Shown here: positions 59,531 through 64,000 of the stretch, piece after piece
Position numbering within the stretch: position 1 is the first letter of the stretch
Layout: each line of letters begins with the position of its first letter
From: Pseudomonas frederiksbergensis
Lineage (GTDB): Bacteria; Pseudomonadota; Gammaproteobacteria; Pseudomonadales; Pseudomonadaceae
Reading direction: 5' to 3'
Length of the DNA stretch: 64,000 nucleotides
Assembly: GCF_035751725.1 (NCBI RefSeq)
Contig: NZ_CP142104.1
Coordinates: 3,596,001 to 3,660,000, forward strand
Translations under genes and position numbers: made by a program
The notes under the pieces: model-generated
Database searches by the model: none
Seen by the model: only the letters and a program-made list of their open reading frames with translations
What the model was told of the DNA's origin: nothing

Positions 59531-60562
59531 TTACCAGAACCGTTGCTGGGTCAAACGGCTCCACCAACTGAGCAACACCCGATCCACCGAACCGCTCGCT
59601 GCCATGCCGATGCGCTCCTGCAGGCTTTTGCGCTCGGCATAGTGCAGGTGATAAAGCTCGGCGCCCTTGGCTCGTTCGGCCAGGTATTCATCGCTGGTCT
59701 TGAGCTCGTCTACCAGGCGCTTTTCCAGCGCGGCAACACCGAGCCAGACTTCGCCGGTGGCCACTTCGTCGATTGCCAGTTGCGGACGGTAAGTGGCGAC
59801 GAAGTTCTTGAACAGCTCATGGGTGATGTCCAGGTCTTCCTGGAATTTCTCCCGGCCCTTCTCGGTATTCTCGCCAAACACCGTCAAGGTGCGTTTGTAC
59901 TCGCCAGCGGTCAGCACTTCGAAATCGATGTCGTGTTTCTTCAGCAGGCGGTTGACGTTGGGCAACTGGGCCACGACGCCGATGGAGCCGAGAATGGCGA
60001 ACGGGGCGCTGATGATCTTCTCGCCGATGCACGCCATCATGTAGCCGCCGCTGGCCGCCACCTTGTCGATGCACACCGTCAACGGCACGCCAGCCTGGCG
60101 GATCCGCGCCAGTTGCGACGAGGCCAGGCCGTAGCTGTGGACCATGCCGCCACCGCTTTCCAGGCGCAGGACCACTTCGTCCTTCGGGGTCGCCAGGGTC
60201 AGCAGCGCCGTGATTTCGTGGCGCAGGCTTTCGGTGGCGGATGCCTTGATGTCACCGTCGAAATCCAGCACGAAGACCCGGGACTTGGCCGCCGGTTTGT
60301 CCTTTTGTTTTTTCTCGGCTTTTTCCGCCTTGCCTTGGCTCTTGCGCAGGGCCTTGAGCTGGTCCTTGTCCAGCAGGGTCTGCTCCAGGCGCTCACGCAA
60401 TCCTTTATAGAAGTCGTTGAGCTTGCTGACTTGCAACTGCCCCACCGACTTGCGCCGCCCCTTGCTGCGCAGCGCAGCGAAACTGGCCATGACCACCATG
60501 ATGGCAATCACCAATGTCACCGTCTTGGCCAGGAAACCGGCGTATTCGACAAAAAACTCCAC
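59531..60562 (-). CDS. sohB: SohB-type inner-membrane serine protease
   Basis: A 343-residue S49 peptidase. One N-terminal membrane helix (TVTLVIAIMVVMASFAAL) is followed by a Lys-rich cytoplasmic or periplasmic linker (about residues 80-95) and the peptidase domain. The nucleophile Ser is in ILGSIGVVAQLPN and the general-base Lys in YKRTLTVFGENT. It starts at GTG with AAGGAG 6 bases upstream. SohB suppresses loss of the DegP protease in E. coli and is taken to act on membrane or periplasmic proteins. Confidence 0.93.
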   Translation of the reverse strand: MEFFVEYAGFLAKTVTLVIAIMVVMASFAALRSKGRRKSVGQLQVSKLNDFYKGLRERLEQTLLDKDQLKALRKSQGKAEKAEKKQKDKPAAKSRVFVLDFDGDIKASATESLRHEITALLTLATPKDEVVLRLESGGGMVHSYGLASSQLARIRQAGVPLTVCIDKVAASGGYMMACIGEKIISAPFAILGSIGVVAQLPNVNRLLKKHDIDFEVLTAGEYKRTLTVFGENTEKGREKFQEDLDITHELFKNFVATYRPQLAIDEVATGEVWLGVAALEKRLVDELKTSDEYLAERAKGAELYHLHYAERKSLQERIGMAASGSVDRVLLSWWSRLTQQRFW

Positions 60563-60788
60563 AGCGACTCCTTAAATGCAATGCGCCACTGAACGCAGGC
60601 GCGTAACGCTGCCAGCATACCCATGCGCCTGCCCTGCTGCCAGCCATGAAATCTGTGGTTACGTTCGCTTGGACACGCCACGATAAGGCTGTAACGAGCA
60701 TTTCAAACAAGCGTATGTTTTTTCATTGACAGGCCACCGCCATCCTCATAACCTCGCCAAACCTTCAACGTACCGGGATGACGCGGAC

Positions 60789-61499
60789 GTGGGCAGCATT
60801 TATCTGATTCGACATGGCCAGGCCTCCTTTGGTGCGGATGACTACGATGTCCTTTCGCCCAATGGCATTCGCCAGGCGCAAGTGCTGGGCAGTCACCTGG
60901 CGGAACTGGGTGTCGTGTTCGATCGCTGCCTCTCGGGTGACCTGCGTCGCCAGCAAGACACCGCCACCGGCGCGCTGGGCCAGATGACTACCGCCGGCCT
61001 GCCGGTTCCCGAACTGGAAATCGACGCTGCCTTCAACGAATTCGATGCCGACGCGGTGATCCGCGCCCTGCTGCCGGACATGCTGTCCCAGGAGCCCGAA
61101 GCTCTCGACATCTTGCGCAACGCCGCGCAGAACCGCGCCGAATTCCAACGCATCTTCGCCCTGATCGTCGAGCGCTGGCTCAGCGGTCGATACGACCCAC
61201 CGGGCCTCGAAAGCTGGCTGGGTTTCGTCGAGCGAGTCCAGGCTGGCCTGCACCGCATCCTCGACAATGCCGACAAGACCCACAAGATCGCCGTGTTCAC
61301 GTCCGGCGGGACCATCACCGCCCTGCTCCACTTGATTACCCAGATGCCCGCCAGACAGGCCTTCGAGCTGAACTGGCAGATCGTCAACACCTCGCTCAAC
61401 CAACTGAAATTCAGGGGGCGCGAGGTGGCCCTGGCTTCCTTCAACAGTCATGCCCACCTGCAGCTGTTGAAGACCCCGGACCTCATCACCTTCCGCTGA
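60789..61499 (+). CDS. histidine phosphatase (phosphoglycerate mutase-like)
   Basis: A 236-residue enzyme with the catalytic LIRHGQASFGADDYD near the N-terminus, the second Arg in SGDLRRQQDTATGAL, and IAVFTSGGTITALL with the downstream HAHLQL. The GTG at 60789 is chosen because it directly precedes the conserved strand; the longer frame opens with TTG and lacks conservation. The substrate is unknown. An SCP2 gene follows in the same direction after 52 bp. Confidence 0.88.
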   Translation: MGSIYLIRHGQASFGADDYDVLSPNGIRQAQVLGSHLAELGVVFDRCLSGDLRRQQDTATGALGQMTTAGLPVPELEIDAAFNEFDADAVIRALLPDMLSQEPEALDILRNAAQNRAEFQRIFALIVERWLSGRYDPPGLESWLGFVERVQAGLHRILDNADKTHKIAVFTSGGTITALLHLITQMPARQAFELNWQIVNTSLNQLKFRGREVALASFNSHAHLQLLKTPDLITFR

Positions 61500-61551
61500 G
61501 TCCGGTTCGCTGTAGACCCTTGCTGTATCACCCCGAATAAGGATCGAAACC

Positions 61552-61869
61552 ATGACCTCCGTAGCCGACGCCGTAAAAGCCATGCAAGCCAAGTTCAACC
61601 CAGCCGCCGCTGCCGGCCTGGACCTGGTATTCGGTTTCAACATCACCGACGAAGACAAGCAGTATGCCCTGATCGTCAAGGACGGCACTTGCGACATTCA
61701 AGAAGGCGAGAATCCAGACGCCAACTGCACGCTGGTCCTGGACAGCGAGACCCTCAAGGGCATCGTCAGCGGCGAAACCGACGGCATGCAGGCGTTCATG
61801 GGCGGCAAGCTGCGGGTTGAAGGCGACATGATGCTGTCGATGAAACTGTCCGAGCTGTTCCCAGCCTGA
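61552..61869 (+). CDS. SCP2 sterol-binding domain protein
   Basis: A 105-residue single SCP2 domain. It has LVFGFNITDEDKQYALIV, CTLVLDSETLKGIVSGETDG and the terminal GKLRVEGDMMLSMKLSELF. Stand-alone SCP2 proteins bind lipids or acyl-CoA in a hydrophobic tunnel. AAGGA precedes the ATG and a terminator follows. Confidence 0.92.
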   Translation: MTSVADAVKAMQAKFNPAAAAGLDLVFGFNITDEDKQYALIVKDGTCDIQEGENPDANCTLVLDSETLKGIVSGETDGMQAFMGGKLRVEGDMMLSMKLSELFPA

Positions 61870-61896
61870 GATCGGGTCCGAATCCTGGCTGTACCC

Positions 61897-61925
61897 AAAT
61901 CCCGCCCTCGTGGCGGGATTTTTTG
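61897..61925 (+). terminator. Rho-independent terminator of the SCP2 gene
   Basis: AAATCCCGCC and GGCGGGATTTTTT form a compact stem with a T-run. Confidence 0.88.
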
Positions 61926-61976
61926 TTTCTCGCCTGAAACTCTTACAATGCACGTTCCATCCGCCTCGGCCTGAAC

Positions 61977-62840
61977 ATGGACATCGACCTCGCCCGTACC
62001 TTTCTGGAAATCGTTCGCCATGGCAGCCTTGCCGCTGCGGCGGAAAAACTGCATGTCACCCAGACGGCGATCACCGCCCGGGTACAGAAGCTCGAAAGTC
62101 AACTCGGCTGCGCGTTGTTCGTGCGCAACCGCGCCGGCGCACGACTGACCACCGATGGCGAAGCCTTCGTGGTCTATGCCAACCAGCTCGTGCAGACCTG
62201 GGAGGCCGCCCGTCGCGACCTGCCATTGCCCGAGGGCTATCGCAACGTCTTGCATCTTGGTGGCGAGGTCAGCTTGTGCAATCCGTTGATGCTTGCCTGG
62301 GCCGGGGAGCTGCGCCAGAAGATCCCCGGCCATGCCCTGCGCATGGACATCCGCGACGGCGAGAAACTGTTGCAGCAATTGGAATTGGGGCTGCTGGATG
62401 CCGCGGTGGTGTATCAGCCCGAGTATTGGCCGAGGCTGCAAGTCGAGCAATTGCTGGAAGAAAAGCTGATCCTGGTGCGCCTGGCCGCTCGCCCCGAGCC
62501 CTATGTCTACATCGACTGGAGCGCCGACTTCCGACGGCAGCACGACACGGCACTGCCGGACAAGGCCAAGGCCGCCGTGACGTTCAATCTTGGCCCCCTG
62601 GCGTTGCAGTACATCCTGGAAAACGGCGGCAGCGGTTATTTCCGCACCCGGGTCGTGCAGAGCTACCTGGACAGCGGCATCCTGGAGCGAGTGCCCAAGG
62701 CGCCGGAATTCAATTACCCCACTTATCTGGTGTATTCCAGGGACCGGGATTCGGCAGCATTGCAGCAGGCATTCGAAGTCCTGCGGGACATCGTCAAGAC
62801 CGGCAGCGACTGGTCCCAGCGCTGGGATCCGCTGGGCTGA
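61977..62840 (+). CDS. LysR-family transcriptional regulator
   Basis: A 287-residue regulator. The helix-turn-helix is at about residues 3-60 (ARTFLEIVRHGSLAAAAEKL, VTQTAITARVQKLESQLGC, FVRNRAGARLT). The effector domain follows. No divergent target gene is beside it, so its regulon is unknown. Confidence 0.92.
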   Translation: MDIDLARTFLEIVRHGSLAAAAEKLHVTQTAITARVQKLESQLGCALFVRNRAGARLTTDGEAFVVYANQLVQTWEAARRDLPLPEGYRNVLHLGGEVSLCNPLMLAWAGELRQKIPGHALRMDIRDGEKLLQQLELGLLDAAVVYQPEYWPRLQVEQLLEEKLILVRLAARPEPYVYIDWSADFRRQHDTALPDKAKAAVTFNLGPLALQYILENGGSGYFRTRVVQSYLDSGILERVPKAPEFNYPTYLVYSRDRDSAALQQAFEVLRDIVKTGSDWSQRWDPLG

Positions 62841-62849
62841 TGAGTTCGG

Positions 62850-62893
62850 GTGGGGCCGCCTCGCGGCCCAACGGGAGCAAGCTCCCTCACCCC
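62850..62893. repeat. degenerate REP-type fragment
   Basis: GGGGCCGCCTCGCGGCCC is a short hairpin followed by AACGGGAGCAAGCTCCCTCA. It is the same type as the fragment at 27841. Confidence 0.5.
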
Positions 62894-62921
62894 AAAAACG
62901 CTTGGCAGATGGCCGTTACGG

Positions 62922-63155
62922 CTAATTCTGCATCAGCGCGGCGATCTGGTCCTTGACCTGCAGCCGTTCCTTCTTGAGCGTCTCCAGAGCGGCGTCGGAC
63001 AGCACAGCGGGTGGTTTCTCGGCCTTTACCACCTCGGCATCAAGCTTGGCGTATTTTTTGATCAGCGCGTCGAGACTCTCGTCCTCGCGGCGTTTTTTCA
63101 GGATGTCTTCTTCTGTGCACTTCAGATCCTGGCAGAGATCATGGGACACCGGCAT
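62922..63155 (-). CDS. YdcH/DUF465-like small coiled-coil protein
   Basis: A 77-residue, highly charged helical protein. The body KKYAKLDAEVVKAEKPP and LKKERLQVKDQIAALMQN has the hairpin plan of DUF465 (YdcH) proteins. A near-perfect AAGGAGGTG site precedes the ATG at 63155; a longer frame reaching 63731 is only the antisense of the next gene. Function unknown. Confidence 0.85.
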   Translation of the reverse strand: MPVSHDLCQDLKCTEEDILKKRREDESLDALIKKYAKLDAEVVKAEKPPAVLSDAALETLKKERLQVKDQIAALMQN

Positions 63156-63371
63156 GGAGCACCTCCTTAGTGAGTTCGACGGCACGCGCTTTTCGGGGCG
63201 CTGCCTGTCAGCAGCATGGCCTTGCCGGTCGGGTTCTGTCGACCGCCAATCCGACCAGCGGTGACCGTTCGTCGTGCCACGACGCGCTCCGATCAAACCT
63301 TCCGCCGCGCTTTCCCCTCCATTGATCAGTACCACGAGAATCACCTGTATAACCTGTGTGGAGACTGACCT

Positions 63372-63893
63372 ATGGACAGATTTACCCTGCGTCAACTCGG
63401 CCTGGCTGTTGCCCTGAGTAGCAGCATGGGCATGGCATGGGCCGCGACGTCCAACGACTTTGTCGACAACGCGGCGGCCGGCGGCATTGCGGAAATCGAA
63501 ACCAGCAAGATGGCGCTGCAAAAAAGCCAATCGGCGGACATCAAGGAGTTCGCCAACAAGATGATTGCCGATCACACCAAAGCCAACGAAGAGTTGAAGG
63601 CGCTGGCGCAAAAACATGACATCGAAGTGCCTGACGACACCACGTTGATGAAAAAAGCCAAGGCCAAGATTCTCGACGTGCGGGACGAGTCCTTCGATCC
63701 GGCCTACGCCAACAACCAGGTGATGGCCCACGAAGAAACCATCGCCCTGTTCAAGAAAGAAGCAGAGACCGTCACGGACGACAAAAAACCTGGCAGTACT
63801 GAGCTGAAAGCCTTTGCCCAGAAAATGCTGCCGGATTTACAGCATCACTTGGAGATGGCCAAGAAACTTCAAGCGGCCCACCCAAGTAAATAA
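63372..63893 (+). CDS. DUF4142 periplasmic ferritin-like protein
   Basis: A 173-residue protein. The signal peptide ends near residue 25 (GMAWAATS), and a DUF4142 helical bundle follows: FVDNAAAGGIAEIETSKMAL, IKEFANKMIADHTKANEELK and LPDLQHHLEMAKKLQ. DUF4142 proteins are ferritin-like four-helix proteins, often stress-induced. GGAG precedes the start and a terminator lies 15 bp after the stop. Confidence 0.9.
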   Translation: MDRFTLRQLGLAVALSSSMGMAWAATSNDFVDNAAAGGIAEIETSKMALQKSQSADIKEFANKMIADHTKANEELKALAQKHDIEVPDDTTLMKKAKAKILDVRDESFDPAYANNQVMAHEETIALFKKEAETVTDDKKPGSTELKAFAQKMLPDLQHHLEMAKKLQAAHPSK

Positions 63894-63908
63894 CGCCATA
63901 TCAAATAA

Positions 63909-63937
63909 GAAAGCCCGACTATCGAGTCGGGCTTTTT
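63909..63937. terminator. Rho-independent terminator after DUF4142 gene
   Basis: GAAAGCCCGACT and AGTCGGGCTTTTT form a strong stem with T-run; the A-run on the left also allows use by the minus-strand gene that ends at 63943. Confidence 0.88.
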
Positions 63938-63942
63938 GTTGA

Positions 63943-64000
63943 TCAGCTATCAGCCGTATCAATATCAGCATCAGTCTTGTCACCGGGCCCGGCCCGATCC
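63943..64000 (-). CDS. C-terminal end of an unidentified protein (partial)
   Basis: On the minus strand a frame enters from the right edge and reads DRAGPGDKTDADIDTADS before TGA at 63943-63945, directly ahead of the shared terminator. The acidic, Asp/Thr-rich tail looks like a natural C-terminus, but there is too little to identify a family. Confidence 0.4.
   Translation of the reverse strand, partial: DRAGPGDKTDADIDTADS

Noticed and set aside
62922..63731. 269-codon minus-strand frame extending the YdcH-like gene
   Set aside because: The extra 192 residues are antisense to the DUF4142 gene, while a perfect ribosome site supports the short start at 63155.

Overview
The window is a GC-rich chromosomal segment of a Pseudomonas, most likely of the fluorescens complex. 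This rests on near-textbook Pseudomonas proteins (BkdR/BkdA1/BkdA2/BkdB/LpdV, Cti, CysI with its DUF934 partner, an OprD porin, CbtAB-CobE-CobM behind a cobalamin riboswitch) and on many scattered REP/REPIN palindromes of the fluorescens type. No tRNA, rRNA, CRISPR, IS or phage gene was seen.

Layout. 1-3.5 kb: end of an alpha/beta hydrolase, then a minus-strand efflux operon (MFS, HlyD adaptor, SnoaL-like protein). 3.9-11.1 kb: a hexuronate uptake and oxidation cluster (OprD porin, uronate dehydrogenase, SMP-30 lactonase, TRAP DctP-DctQ-DctM, aldose-1-epimerase-like protein). 11.2-19 kb: a persulfide-dioxygenase-like hydrolase, bkdR divergent from bkdA1-bkdA2-bkdB-lpdV, then a branched-chain aminotransferase. 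19.2-24.9 kb: a remnant of an AraC regulator, an ArsR regulator divergent from a P450, an FKBP, an M4 protease with an emfourin-type inhibitor, a small periplasmic protein and a HEAT-repeat DNA-alkylation-repair-like protein. 24.9-29.9 kb: an MHYT-GGDEF-EAL protein, a DUF1345 membrane protein and a two-component pair.

30-38.2 kb and 47.9-56.4 kb are accessory and surface/secretion oriented. They hold an autotransporter, a 945-residue protein of repeated beta domains with a 269-residue relative, an AruH-type aminotransferase between these two, a secreted HExxHxxGxxH protease, and a 2293-residue LRR protein ending in a NEL-type E3 ubiquitin ligase domain. The two beta-domain genes and the protease each carry the same palindrome (CTGTCAG-N2-CTGACAG or a one-base variant) about 60-110 bp before the start codon. 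This is the best sign in the window of an undescribed regulon.

38.2-47.7 kb is core metabolism: B12 riboswitch with cbtB-cbtA-cobE-cobM, nfuA, cti and the B12-dependent methionine synthase metH. 56.6-64 kb is also core: DUF2970 protein, a 37-residue membrane peptide, cysI plus DUF934 protein, sohB, a histidine phosphatase, an SCP2 protein, a LysR regulator, a YdcH-like protein and a DUF4142 protein.
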